From CAVRQM01 sp965246915 (GTDB taxonomy: Bacteria; Pseudomonadota; Alphaproteobacteria; Acetobacterales; Acetobacteraceae), in the NCBI GenBank assembly GCA_965246915.1, contig CBDFGB010000029.1, positions 161,982 through 225,981 on the forward strand: a stretch of DNA of 64,000 nucleotides, read 5' to 3'. Each line of letters opens with the position of its first letter. The stretch's first letter is position 1. Below, piece by piece: positions 35,322 to 44,572 of this stretch. The translations under genes and the position numbers were made by a program. The notes below the pieces were generated by a model. The model made no database searches. It saw only the letters and a program-made list of their open reading frames with translations, and had not been told where the DNA came from.

Positions 35322-37037
35322 ATGACTCGACCGCGCATCCGGCTGCTGCCGGAGCGAGTGGTCAACCGTATCGCCGCCGGCGAAGTGATCGAGCGCCCGG
35401 CGGCGGCGTTGCGCGAGCTGGTCGAGAACGCGCTCGATGCGGGGGCAGGCCGCATCGCGGTAAGGCTCCGCGACGGCGGCATCGAGCTTATCGAGGTCGT
35501 CGACGACGGTGTTGGCATGGACTCCGACGAGCTGGCGCTGTGCGTGCTGCGCCACGCCACATCCAAGCTCGACGCCGACGATCTGGTGCGGATCCGGACC
35601 CTTGGTTTCCGTGGCGAGGCGCTGCCCAGCATTGGTGCCGCAGCGCGCCTGTCCATCACGTCGCGCCCGGCGTCGGCGGCGAATGCGTGGATGATCCGGG
35701 TCGAGGGCGGGGCGGTGGGCGAGCCCGCGCCGGCCTCCGGACCGTCCGGCACCTGTGTAATAGTCGCCGATCTGTTCTACGCGACACCCGCCCGTCGCAA
35801 ATTTCTCAAATCGCCGCGCGCCGAGGGCGACGCGAGCGAGGCGGCGGTGCGGCGGCTCGCTCTGGCCGCGCCGGGCGTGGCGATGCGGCTTGAGGCGGAT
35901 GGTCGCGTGATCTTCGACCTGCCGCCGCAGGACTCCGCGTCCCGCGTGGCCGCGTTGTTGGGGCAGGAGGCGGCCGCCGTGCTGCTGGCGGTGACGGGCG
36001 AGCGTGACGGCATGGAGCTGTCTGGTTTTGCCTGCGCACCGACCCACACGCGGGCGAGCGCCGTGGCGCAAACCCTGGTGGTCAATGGCCGCCCGGTCGC
36101 CGACCCGCTGCTGCGCACGGCCGTCCGGGTCGCCTACCGTGACGTGGTGCCGTTCGGGCGGCATCCGGTAGTGGCGCTGTTCCTGTCGGTCCCGGCCGAG
36201 GCGTTGGATGTCAACGTGCATCCGGCCAAAGCCGAGGTGCGGTTCGCCTCGCCGGAATCGGCACGCGGTCTGGTGATCGGCAGCCTCGGCCGGGCGCTTT
36301 CGGGCGGCGCGGGTCCCGCCTTGGCGAGCTTTTCGCCGCGTCGTCCAGCTTTGCGCCTGGTGCCGCCGCCTTCGTCGGCCGGGTTCGCCGAGGCCGCGTT
36401 GCCGCTGGTCGCCCCACCGACCGCCCGCTCGGTGACGCCCGCCGTGGCTGCACCTGAGCATCCGCTCGGCGCGGCGGTCGCGCAGGTGCTCGACACCTAC
36501 GTCATCGCGGTGGCGGCCGATGGCGGCCTCGTGCTGGTCGATCAGCACGCGGCGCATGAGCGGCTGACCCATGAGGCCATCCGCGACCAGATGTTTGCCG
36601 GCGGCGTCGCCTCGCAGCCGCTGCTGCTGCCGTCCGTGGTGGAGTTGCCGTCCGGCGACGCGGCGCGGCTGGTGGCGCGGGCCGGCGAACTGGCACGCCT
36701 CGGTCTGCTGATCGAAGGGTTCGGTGCCGGCGCGGTGCTGGTGCGCGCATTGCCGGCCGCGCTTGGAGCCCCGGATCCCGCGCCGCTGCTGCGCGATCTG
36801 GCCGACGAGCTTTCGGACATGGACGAGGCGACCGCGCTGGAGGCGCGGCTCGACGCGGTGATCGCGCGTCTGGCGTGTCACGGCAGCATCCGCGCCGGCC
36901 GCCGTCTCGGCCGCGAGGAGATGGACGCCCTGCTGCGCCGCATGGAAGCGACGCCTCGGGCGGCGACCTGCAGTCACGGGCGGCCGACGGTACTGAAACT
37001 CTCGCGCGCGGAGATCGAGCGGCTGTTCGGGCGTTGA
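35322..37037 (+). CDS. mutL: DNA mismatch repair protein MutL
   Basis: A 571-residue GHKL ATPase that couples MutS to downstream repair steps. N-terminal motifs are RIAAGEVIERPAAALRELVENALDA, DDGVGMD and TLGFRGEALPSIG. The C-terminal dimerisation domain follows a Pro/Ala linker and has VLVDQHAAHERL and ACHGSIRAGRRL. ATG at 35322 was chosen; a GTG at 35301 with GGAG five bases upstream, overlapping pgi, is also plausible. Its stop overlaps a TTG (TTGA) that starts the toxin-50-like frame. Confidence 0.96.
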   Translation: MTRPRIRLLPERVVNRIAAGEVIERPAAALRELVENALDAGAGRIAVRLRDGGIELIEVVDDGVGMDSDELALCVLRHATSKLDADDLVRIRTLGFRGEALPSIGAAARLSITSRPASAANAWMIRVEGGAVGEPAPASGPSGTCVIVADLFYATPARRKFLKSPRAEGDASEAAVRRLALAAPGVAMRLEADGRVIFDLPPQDSASRVAALLGQEAAAVLLAVTGERDGMELSGFACAPTHTRASAVAQTLVVNGRPVADPLLRTAVRVAYRDVVPFGRHPVVALFLSVPAEALDVNVHPAKAEVRFASPESARGLVIGSLGRALSGGAGPALASFSPRRPALRLVPPPSSAGFAEAALPLVAPPTARSVTPAVAAPEHPLGAAVAQVLDTYVIAVAADGGLVLVDQHAAHERLTHEAIRDQMFAGGVASQPLLLPSVVELPSGDAARLVARAGELARLGLLIEGFGAGAVLVRALPAALGAPDPAPLLRDLADELSDMDEATALEARLDAVIARLACHGSIRAGRRLGREEMDALLRRMEATPRAATCSHGRPTVLKLSRAEIERLFGR

Positions 37038-37347
37038 CGCCGCGAGTCGACTGGGCACGCCAGGGTCGTCATGTTCCGAGTCACCCAGATTACGATCCGG
37101 CTCGCAGCATGCTTCTGGCGAGCCCCACCGAGTTGCTTGAGGTCCATGCCGGCAACGGTACTCCGGCCAGCGCCGTTCTTCGGGGCGAACCAGGTTTTCG
37201 CGAGCGGTTCGATACCCGAGGCGCGGTCATCGGAATCTATCGGGACCCCCATACCGGCGAAGCAGCGCCCACCACCCCGTTGCCTCATTTCACTATTCCC
37301 GTCGCGGCGCCCATATCGTGCCTGCTCGCCCAAACTCGGGAGATTGA
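37034..37347 (+). pseudogene. Polymorphic toxin type 50 (Ntox50) domain gene, frame-disrupted
   Basis: The first frame, from TTG at 37034 overlapping the mutL stop, reads MTPRVDWARQGRHVPSHPDY, then ELLEVHAGNGTPAS, GEPGFRERFD and VIGIYRDPHTGEAAPTT, matching Ntox50 domains in order. The domain's ending, HYSRRGAHIVPARP, is encoded in the -1 frame from 37291 and stops at 37347. So a single-base change near 37275-37290 separates the halves: an inactivating indel, a sequencing error or a recoding site. No standard slippery heptamer is evident. Intact it would be a stand-alone domain of about 104 residues, tightly coupled to mutL. Ntox50 is a predicted nuclease-type toxin; activity is inference. Confidence 0.7.
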
Positions 37348-37348
37348 C

Positions 37349-37669
37349 GTGGACGAACATGGCAGGTGCTCCTCTGGTCCAGACGCCCACCCGACGCAGG
37401 CGTTCATTGACGCTTCGGTGCGACGGGCGATCCGAGGCCAACTTCCACGCGACATGGAATTCGTGGCGGCGAGGCTGGACGCACCCTCGCGGACGCTGCT
37501 GCTGCGTTTTGAGACCGCCCGAGCGATGACCGAGGACGAGAGAGACGCGCTGGGTGGGATCGAGACGGAGATCGCCGCCGATATGCCCGACGAGGTCGAG
37601 GTCAAGACGGAAATTGTGCTGCCGGTCGCGGCCCTTCGCGGACAGGCCCCGCGGCGCCTGTCCGCCTGA
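37349..37669 (+). CDS. Small acidic protein, possible partner/immunity of the toxin-50 gene
   Basis: A 106-residue protein from GTG at 37349, one base after the toxin-50 stop, with GGGAG six bases upstream. It has protein-like composition, with AFIDASVRRAIRGQLP, TLLLRFETARAMTEDERDALGGIETEIAADMP and alternating acidic/hydrophobic strands. I do not recognise the family. Size, acidity and position directly after a toxin domain suggest an immunity protein. It is in the same frame as the first part of the toxin, so annotation pipelines would call a single 211-residue fusion (37034-37669). Confidence 0.5.
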   Translation: MDEHGRCSSGPDAHPTQAFIDASVRRAIRGQLPRDMEFVAARLDAPSRTLLLRFETARAMTEDERDALGGIETEIAADMPDEVEVKTEIVLPVAALRGQAPRRLSA

Positions 37670-37674
37670 CGAGC

Positions 37675-37698
37675 GAGCGGGCAGCGCTCGGCCCGCTC
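37675..37698 (+). terminator. Hairpin between the toxin-50 locus and soxB
   Basis: Perfect eight-base stem GAGCGGGC / GCCCGCTC with an eight-base loop, five bases past the stop of the preceding gene. No T-run follows, so termination is only possible. Confidence 0.35.
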
Positions 37699-37755
37699 AT
37701 GTCACCATCCACAAATCATCCTGGCCTCGCCGCAGCGTTGCGGCATGATGCGGGG

Positions 37756-39009
37756 ATGCAGCGTTTCTCCGCCCTCGCCCTCGCGCGCCAGGCCTTGTCC
37801 GGCCATTCCGGCTGGACCCCGCACTGGCGGTCGCCGGAGCCGCAAGCCGCGTACGACGTGGTCATCGTCGGCGGCGGTGGACACGGTCTCGGCACGGCGT
37901 ACTACCTGGCGAAAGAGCACGGGATCAAACGGATCGCGGTGCTGGAGAAGGGGTGGATCGGCGGCGGCAACACCGGGCGGAACACCACGATCATCCGCTC
38001 CAACTACCTGTTCGGCGAGAGCGCGGCCCTCTACGACCACAGCGTCACGCTGTGGGAAGGCTTGTCGCAGGCGCTGAACTACAACGTCATGTTCAGCCAG
38101 CGCGGCGTGTTGATGCTGGCTCACACAGTCCACGACGTGCAGGTCGCCCAGCGCCACATCCACGCCAACCGCGCCGCCGGAGTGGACAACGAATGGCTGA
38201 GCGCCGAACAGGCAAAGGCGTTCTGCCCGGCGCTGAACATCTCGCCCGGCATGCGCTACCCGGTGCTCGGCGCGGCCCTTCAACGGCGCGGCGGCACCGC
38301 GCGGCACGACGCGGTCGCCTGGGGCTTCGCGCGGGCCGCCGATGCGATGGGCGTGGACATCATCGAGAATTGCGAGGTCACCGGCATCACCCGAGGCCGG
38401 ACCGGCGGCGTCGAGGCGGTGGAGACCACGCGCGGCCGGATCGCCGCGAAGAAGATCGGCGTGGTCGCGGCCGGCAACACCTCGGTCGTCATGTCCATGG
38501 CCGGCGTGCGGCTGCCACTGGAAAGCTACCCGCTGCAGGCGCTGGTCAGCGAGCCTATCAAGCCGCTCATTCCCTGCGTCATCATGTCCAACACGATCCA
38601 TGCCTATATCAGCCAGTCCGACAAGGGCGAGCTGGTGATCGGCGCCGGGACGGACGCCTACACGTCCTACACGCAGCGTGGCGGGCTGCATGTCACGACG
38701 CACACGCTCGATGCGATCTGCGAGCTGTTCCCGATGACCCGTCGCCTCAGGATGCTGCGCAACTGGGGCGGCATCGTCGATGTCACGCCCGACCGCTCAC
38801 CGATCCTGGCGCGCACCCAGGTGCCCGGCCTGTATGTCAATTGCGGCTGGGGCACCGGCGGCTTCAAGGCCACGCCCGGCTCGGCCAATCTGTTCGCCCA
38901 CACCATCGCCCACGACGCGCCACACCGGATCAATGCCCCGTTCTCATTGGAACGGTTTCGCGACGGCATGATGATCGACGAGGCCGCCGCCGCCGCCGTC
39001 GCGCATTGA
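37756..39009 (+). CDS. soxB: Sarcosine oxidase beta subunit
   Basis: A 417-residue flavoprotein subunit of heterotetrameric sarcosine oxidase, which demethylates sarcosine to glycine and passes formaldehyde to tetrahydrofolate. MQRFSALALARQALSGHSGW is the usual start; FAD-binding VVIVGGGGHGLGTAYYLAKEHG follows, then RNTTIIRSNYLF, and CGWGTGGFKATPGSA near the end. The ATG at 37756 matches the family length; an ATG at 37699 adds 19 unrelated residues. First gene of soxBDAG. Confidence 0.97.
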   Translation: MQRFSALALARQALSGHSGWTPHWRSPEPQAAYDVVIVGGGGHGLGTAYYLAKEHGIKRIAVLEKGWIGGGNTGRNTTIIRSNYLFGESAALYDHSVTLWEGLSQALNYNVMFSQRGVLMLAHTVHDVQVAQRHIHANRAAGVDNEWLSAEQAKAFCPALNISPGMRYPVLGAALQRRGGTARHDAVAWGFARAADAMGVDIIENCEVTGITRGRTGGVEAVETTRGRIAAKKIGVVAAGNTSVVMSMAGVRLPLESYPLQALVSEPIKPLIPCVIMSNTIHAYISQSDKGELVIGAGTDAYTSYTQRGGLHVTTHTLDAICELFPMTRRLRMLRNWGGIVDVTPDRSPILARTQVPGLYVNCGWGTGGFKATPGSANLFAHTIAHDAPHRINAPFSLERFRDGMMIDEAAAAAVAH

Positions 39010-39016
39010 GGTCGTC

Positions 39017-39316
39017 ATGCTCCTGATCCCGTGCCCGTATTGCGGCGAACGGCCCGAGTTGGAGTTCGCCTATGGCGGACAGGCGCATGTCGCCCGCCCG
39101 ATCGAGCCCGGCCTGCTGTCCGATGACGAGTGGGCCGTGTATCTGGTGTTCCGCGACAACACGAAGGGTCTGCATTCCGAACGATGGCGGCACGCGCATG
39201 GTTGCGGGCGCTTTTTCAACGCGGTACGCGACACCACGACCGACGAGATTTTCGTCACCTACGAGGTCGATGCTCCACGGCCCAACGTCGCCCCCGGAAC
39301 ACGGCGGGCGGCATGA
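39017..39316 (+). CDS. soxD: Sarcosine oxidase delta subunit
   Basis: A 99-residue zinc-binding subunit. IPCPYCGERPELEFAYGG supplies two zinc cysteines; ERWRHAHGCGRFFNAVRDT supplies the other ligands. The stop overlaps the soxA start (ATGA). Confidence 0.96.
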   Translation: MLLIPCPYCGERPELEFAYGGQAHVARPIEPGLLSDDEWAVYLVFRDNTKGLHSERWRHAHGCGRFFNAVRDTTTDEIFVTYEVDAPRPNVAPGTRRAA

Positions 39317-42252
39317 TGCGCACTTCATCCGGCGGCCGGATCGACCGCGCGCGCAACCTGCGGTTCAGTTTCGATGGACGCGCGTATAGCGGTTTTGCCG
39401 GCGACACATTGGCGTCGGCGCTGCTTGCCAGCGGCGTGCATCTGATGGGCCGGTCATTCAAGTACCACCGCCCGCGCGGCGTGCTTGCCGCGGGCTCCGA
39501 CGAGCCGAACGCTCTCGTCATGGTGTCCCGAGACGCGGCTCGCGTGACCCCGAATTTGCGCGCCACCCAGGTTGAGTTATACGACGGGCTGGTCGCCGAG
39601 AGCCAGAACCGCTGGCCGTCGCTGCGGTTCGATGCGGCGGCGATCAACGATGTCGCCTCGCCACTTCTGCCAGCCGGATTCTACTACAAGACGTTCATGT
39701 GGCCCCGATCCTGGTGGGACCGCGTCTACGAGCCTCGCATCCGGGCGATGGCGGGTCTGGGACGTGCGCCGACTTTGCCGGATCCGGACCGTTACGCACA
39801 GCGATATGCCCATTCCGACGTCTTGGTGGTCGGAGCGGGTCCTGCGGGGCTGGCGGCCGCGCTGGTCGCCGCCGACTCTGGCGCGCGCGTCATCCTGTGC
39901 GACGAGCAGCCGGAACTCGGAGGTTCGTTGCTCGCCGAGACGGAGGCACGGATCGATGGGGAGCCGTCCGCCGAATGGCTGGCCGCCGCTCTTGCGACAT
40001 TGTCGAAGCATTCGTGCGTGACGTTGCTGCCGCGCACCACCGCGTTCGGATTTTTCCCGCACGGGATGATCGGTCTGGCGCAGCGGTTGACCGACCACCT
40101 CGCCTCGCCCGACCTCGCACTGCCACGAGAGAAACTGTGGCAAGTGCGCGCACGGGAGGTGGTGATCGCGGCCGGCGCGCACGAGCGGCCATTGGTATTC
40201 TCCGGCAACGATCGCCCGGGTATCCTGCTCGCCGACGCGGTGCGCACCTATGCCACGCGCTACGGCGTGCTGTGCGGCAAGCGCGCCGTCGTGGTCGCCG
40301 CGCATGATGGCGCGTATCGCTCGGCGATCGAGTTGCACCGCGCGGGCGTGGTGGTGGCGGCCATCGCCGATCCGCGTGAGGCACCGTCCGGCGAGGCGAT
40401 TGACGCCGCTCGCGGTCTCGGTCTGCGTATTCTGGCTGGCACGACAGTCCTTGGCACTGGCGGGCGGCTGCGTGTCGCATCGATCGACCTCGCGCCCGTC
40501 GCCGGTGGGCCGCCGGAGCGCGTGCCGTGCGACGTCGTCGCCATGTCGGGGGGCTGGACGCCGAGCATCCATCTGTTCTCGCAGTCGCGCGGAAAGATGC
40601 GATGGGACGCGGAGATCGGCGCGTTCGTTCCCAACCTGTCGGTCGAACGTGAACGCTCGGCCGGGGCCTGTCGCGGCGTGTTCGGGCTGGCGGCCGCCCT
40701 CGCGGATGGCGCGGCGGCTGGCGAGGCAGCCGCGAAGGCCAGCGGCCATGGTGCAACGTCGCGGCGCTTTTCGGCGCAGGCCATGCGCGCAGCCGCCGCT
40801 GGATTCAGGGGCACCATGCCACGCACGCAAGGACGAGCGTTCGTCGATTTTCAGAACGATGTGACCGCGAAGGACATTGTGCTGGCCACGCGCGAGGGAT
40901 TTCGCTCGATCGAGCATATCAAGCGCTACACCACGACGGGAATGGCGACGGATCAGGGCAAGACCAGCAATGTCAATACGCTGGCGATCGTTGCGGCCGA
41001 ACTCGGCCGGACGCCGCCGGAGATTGGCCTGACCACGTTCCGCATGCCGTATACGCCGGTGACGTTCGGCACGCTGGCCGGCGCGTCGCGCGGCGATCTG
41101 TTCGACCCCGTGCGCACCACGCCGATGCACGGGGATGCGGTCGCGCGCGGCGCGGTGTTCGAGGATGTCGGGCTATGGAAGCGTGCCCGATATTTTCCGC
41201 GCGACCGCGAGGACATGCACGCGGCGGTCGCGCGCGAGTGTCTGGCTGTGCGGACCGGTGTCGGCATGTTTGACGCCTCGACCTTGGGAAAGATCGAAGT
41301 GGTCGGCCCGGATGCGGCGGAGTTCTTGAACCGCATGTATATCAATGCCTGGACGAAGCTTGGAGTTGGACGCTGCCGCTACGGCGTGCTGCTGCGCGAG
41401 GACGGGTTCGTGCTCGATGACGGGGTGATCGGCCGGCTCGCGGCGGACCGGTTCCATGTCACCACCACGACCGGAGGAGCCCCGCGCGTGCTCGCGCTCA
41501 TGGAAGATTTTCTGCAGACCGAGTGGCGGGAGCTGGATGTCTGGCTGACCTCCACCACGGAGCAGTACGCGACGATCGCGGTGCAGGGGCCGCGCGCCCG
41601 TGAGGTGCTGGCACCGCTCGTCGATGTCGACATCTCCGCCGCGGCGCTGCCGCATATGGCGTTGACGCGCGGCCATATTGCCGGCGCGCCGCTGCTGTTG
41701 TTCCGCGTCAGTTTCACGGGCGAACTTGGGTTCGAGCTGAATGTTCCCGCCGGACACGGGCTGGCGGTGTGGCGGGCCATCGCCGCCGCGGACGGCATCA
41801 CGCCGTACGGCACAGAAGCGATGCATGTGCTGCGGGCCGAGAAGGGCTACGTCATCGTGGGGCAGGAGACGGACGGTACCGCCACGCCGGACGATGCCGG
41901 CTTGTCGGGAATGATCGGGAAGCAAAAACTCGATTTCGTCGGCCGCCGATCACTGACCCGTTCGGCGCTGAAGGCCGCCGCGCGCAAGCAACTGGTCGGG
42001 TTGCTGACCGAGGATCCGCATACCGTGCTGGAGGAAGGGGCGCAGGTCGTACTGACCGAGGCACCGATCGGGCATGTGACGTCGGCCTATTTCAGCGCTG
42101 TCCTGGGGCATTCGATCGCGCTGGCCATGGTCGAGGACGGGCGCGCGCGCATGGGCGAGTCACTGCGCGTACCGATGCCGGGCGGCGCGGTTACGGTGCG
42201 GGTCGCCGCCCCAGTGTTTTATGATCCGAAAGGAGCGCGGCTCGATGCGTGA
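39313..42252 (+). CDS. soxA: Sarcosine oxidase alpha subunit
   Basis: A 979-residue subunit. The N-terminal ferredoxin-like part has FAGDTLASALLASGVHLMGRSFKYHRPRG; the NAD-binding part has VLVVGAGPAGLAAALVAADSG. The C-terminal ~370 residues are a GcvT-like tetrahydrofolate domain (FDASTLGKIEVVGPDAAEFLNRM, GELGFELNVP). Two adjacent ATGs (39313, 39316) can start it. It overlaps soxD by four bases and soxG by eight. Confidence 0.97.
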   Translation: MMRTSSGGRIDRARNLRFSFDGRAYSGFAGDTLASALLASGVHLMGRSFKYHRPRGVLAAGSDEPNALVMVSRDAARVTPNLRATQVELYDGLVAESQNRWPSLRFDAAAINDVASPLLPAGFYYKTFMWPRSWWDRVYEPRIRAMAGLGRAPTLPDPDRYAQRYAHSDVLVVGAGPAGLAAALVAADSGARVILCDEQPELGGSLLAETEARIDGEPSAEWLAAALATLSKHSCVTLLPRTTAFGFFPHGMIGLAQRLTDHLASPDLALPREKLWQVRAREVVIAAGAHERPLVFSGNDRPGILLADAVRTYATRYGVLCGKRAVVVAAHDGAYRSAIELHRAGVVVAAIADPREAPSGEAIDAARGLGLRILAGTTVLGTGGRLRVASIDLAPVAGGPPERVPCDVVAMSGGWTPSIHLFSQSRGKMRWDAEIGAFVPNLSVERERSAGACRGVFGLAAALADGAAAGEAAAKASGHGATSRRFSAQAMRAAAAGFRGTMPRTQGRAFVDFQNDVTAKDIVLATREGFRSIEHIKRYTTTGMATDQGKTSNVNTLAIVAAELGRTPPEIGLTTFRMPYTPVTFGTLAGASRGDLFDPVRTTPMHGDAVARGAVFEDVGLWKRARYFPRDREDMHAAVARECLAVRTGVGMFDASTLGKIEVVGPDAAEFLNRMYINAWTKLGVGRCRYGVLLREDGFVLDDGVIGRLAADRFHVTTTTGGAPRVLALMEDFLQTEWRELDVWLTSTTEQYATIAVQGPRAREVLAPLVDVDISAAALPHMALTRGHIAGAPLLLFRVSFTGELGFELNVPAGHGLAVWRAIAAADGITPYGTEAMHVLRAEKGYVIVGQETDGTATPDDAGLSGMIGKQKLDFVGRRSLTRSALKAAARKQLVGLLTEDPHTVLEEGAQVVLTEAPIGHVTSAYFSAVLGHSIALAMVEDGRARMGESLRVPMPGGAVTVRVAAPVFYDPKGARLDA

Positions 42253-42745
42253 CGCGCCTCCGTCGGCGCGGTTGGTGCTGCGCGCGCGGCCGGCGGCGCA
42301 GGTGGCCGCATCCGGCAAATTGGGCCTTTCGTTGCCGGTTGTCGCGTGCCGTTCGGCGGCGCGAGGTGACGTAGCGGCGCTGTGGCTCGGCCCGGACGAA
42401 TGGCTGGTGCTCGCCCCAGACGCGGACGGACCCGCGCTTGCGGCGGCCTTGGAGACAGCGATGGCGGGGGCGCCGCACAGCCTGGTCGATGTCGGCCATC
42501 GGCAGTTGGGATTGATGCTGGACGGGCCGCATGCGGCCGAAATGTTGAACGCCGGATGTCCGCTCGACCTGGATATCTTCGCTTTTCCGATTGGCATGTG
42601 TACGCGTACGATCTTCGCCAAGGCGGAGATCGTGCTTTGGCGTATCGATACCTATACGTGGCGAATCGAGGTGTGGCGAAGCTTTGCCACGTATGTACGA
42701 GGGTTGTTGGACGAAGCGGGCCGGGAGTTCGCGGGCACCGCCTGA
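42245..42745 (+). CDS. soxG: Sarcosine oxidase gamma subunit
   Basis: A 166-residue gamma subunit with LWLGPDEWLVLAP, LVDVGHRQLGLMLDGPHAAEMLNAGCPLDLD and the late YTWRIEVWRSFATYVRGLL, which are typical. AAAGGAG about nine bases before the ATG at 42245 selects it over 42221. Last gene of soxBDAG; glyA and purU, which often follow, are absent. Confidence 0.93.
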   Translation: MRDAPPSARLVLRARPAAQVAASGKLGLSLPVVACRSAARGDVAALWLGPDEWLVLAPDADGPALAAALETAMAGAPHSLVDVGHRQLGLMLDGPHAAEMLNAGCPLDLDIFAFPIGMCTRTIFAKAEIVLWRIDTYTWRIEVWRSFATYVRGLLDEAGREFAGTA

Positions 42746-42904
42746 AGCAACAAAAAATGTAAATCTAGTCGTAATGACCGTCGATCTGGCGGTCGACGGC
42801 GTGCGCTGACGTCACGATCGACACACCATCCCCCGTCGGCGATGGCCTACCCGTATCATATCCGGGCCCCCACCGAGACACGTCATATGTGCGCACCGGT
42901 AAGG

Positions 42905-44572
42905 CTAGGACGACTGTCGCTGCGTCGTCTCCCACGCCGCCGCTTGCCATACAGGCGCGTTCGACGCGGCCATCACCGAGCGGCCTAGGATCAAGTCAGA
43001 AGCCTTTTCGCCGATCATGATGGTCGGCGCGTTGAGATTGCCCGTCGTGACGCGCGGCATGATCGAACTGTCGGCCACATGAAGACCGTCCACGCCGATC
43101 ACGCGCGTCGTCGGATCGACCACCGCCAGCGGATCGTCGGCCGCACCCATCCGACAGGTGCCGCACGGATGGTAGGCGCTCTCCAGCTTCGCTCGCAGGA
43201 AGTCGTCGATGATCGCATCGTCGTCGCTTTCGGGCGGCTGGATTGTTTCGCCGCGATACGGCGCGAAGGCCGGTTGCGCGAAGATCTCGCGGGTCAGGCG
43301 CACGCATTCGCGAAACTCCGTCCAGTCGTCCGGATGCGACATGTAGTTGAACAGGATGCGCGGCTTCTCTCGCGGATCGGGCGAGGCCAGCCGGACCCAC
43401 CCGCGGCTCTTGCTGCGCATCGATCCGACATGTGCCTGATAGCCGTGCCCGTCGGCCAGCGACTTGCCGTCATAGGTCACCGCAAGCGGCAGGAAATGGT
43501 ACTGAATGTCGGGATAGCGCACGCCGGCGCGGCTGCGGATGAAACCGCAGCTCTCGAAATGATTGGTCGCCCCCAGCCCATCGCGACGCAGCAGCCAGCG
43601 TGCGCCGATCGCCGCCTTCGCGAGCGGGTTCATCACCGAATACAGCGACACCGGCTGAGTCGCCCGCACCTGATAGTAGAATTCGAGATGATCCTGCAGG
43701 TTCTCGCCGACGCCAGCCCGGTCGGCGACCACCGCGATGCCCTGCGCGCGCAACTCCGCCGCCGGCCCGATCCCCGATAGCTTCAGCAATTGTGGCGAGT
43801 TGATCGGCCCTCCGGCGAGCACGACGGCGCGCTTCGCGGTCACGGCGTGCTCGACGCCGTCGCTGACGTATTGGAGTCCCCTCGCGCGCCGCCCATCGAA
43901 GATGACCGCGGTGGCCAGCGCGTGCGTGGCGATATGCAGGTTCGGCCGTTTCATGGCGGGACGCAGATAGGCGTTGGCGGCGGACCAACGGCGGCCATCG
44001 CGCACCGTCATGTCCATACGCCCAAACCCTTCCTGGCGTTCGCCGTTATAGTCCTCGGTCAGCGCGTAGCCCGCTTGCTGTGCCGCCAGCAGCCACGCCG
44101 CGTGCAGCGGGTTTTTCAGGGTGCCGTATCTCGTCGCCAGTGGCCCGTCGTCGCCGCGGTATTCGTCCCCGCCCTCCTGCCGTGTCTCGGCGCGACGGAA
44201 ATATGGCAGGACGTGGCGAAACGCCCAGCCGGTGGCGCCGAGTTCCTCCCAGTCGTCAAAGTCGAACGGATTGCCGCGCACATAGACCAGGCCGTTGATC
44301 GAGGACGACCCGCCCAGCACCCGGCCGCGCGGCGTGTGCAGCCGGCGGCCGCCCAAATGCGGCTCCGGCTCCGTGTCATAGGACCACGTATATTTTGGCA
44401 TGTTCATGGGAATCGACAGCGCGCTCGGCATTTGGATGAAAACGGAGCGGTCGCTGCCGCCGGCTTCGATCACCACGACCGTCGCGCCGTCGGCGCTGAG
44501 CCGATCGGCCATCACGCAGCCGGCCGAGCCCGCGCCGACGATCACGAAATCCGCCGTGTCGGGCGCGCTCAT
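42905..44572 (-). CDS. betA: Choline dehydrogenase
   Basis: A 555-residue GMC-family flavoprotein oxidising choline to betaine aldehyde. FVIVGAGSAGCVMADRLS binds FAD; GRVLGGSSSINGLVYVRG and the PINSPQLLKLSGIG stretch are GMC signatures; SAYHPCGTCRMG and TTGNLNAPTIMIGEKA hold the active-site His and Asn. The frame runs further upstream, but ATG at 44572 overlaps the betI stop (ATGA). No betB lies in the window. The 159-base gap to soxG holds only a weak seven-base hairpin. Confidence 0.95.
   Translation of the reverse strand: MSAPDTADFVIVGAGSAGCVMADRLSADGATVVVIEAGGSDRSVFIQMPSALSIPMNMPKYTWSYDTEPEPHLGGRRLHTPRGRVLGGSSSINGLVYVRGNPFDFDDWEELGATGWAFRHVLPYFRRAETRQEGGDEYRGDDGPLATRYGTLKNPLHAAWLLAAQQAGYALTEDYNGERQEGFGRMDMTVRDGRRWSAANAYLRPAMKRPNLHIATHALATAVIFDGRRARGLQYVSDGVEHAVTAKRAVVLAGGPINSPQLLKLSGIGPAAELRAQGIAVVADRAGVGENLQDHLEFYYQVRATQPVSLYSVMNPLAKAAIGARWLLRRDGLGATNHFESCGFIRSRAGVRYPDIQYHFLPLAVTYDGKSLADGHGYQAHVGSMRSKSRGWVRLASPDPREKPRILFNYMSHPDDWTEFRECVRLTREIFAQPAFAPYRGETIQPPESDDDAIIDDFLRAKLESAYHPCGTCRMGAADDPLAVVDPTTRVIGVDGLHVADSSIMPRVTTGNLNAPTIMIGEKASDLILGRSVMAASNAPVWQAAAWETTQRQSS

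Noticed and set aside
37034..37669. Single 211-residue fused protein after mutL
   Set aside because: Possible, but the Ntox50 C-terminus in the -1 frame and the well-placed GGGAG-GTG after its stop fit two genes better.
42779..42800. Hairpin CCGTCGA/TCGACGG between soxG and betA as terminator
   Set aside because: Only seven base pairs with no T-run; too weak to call.
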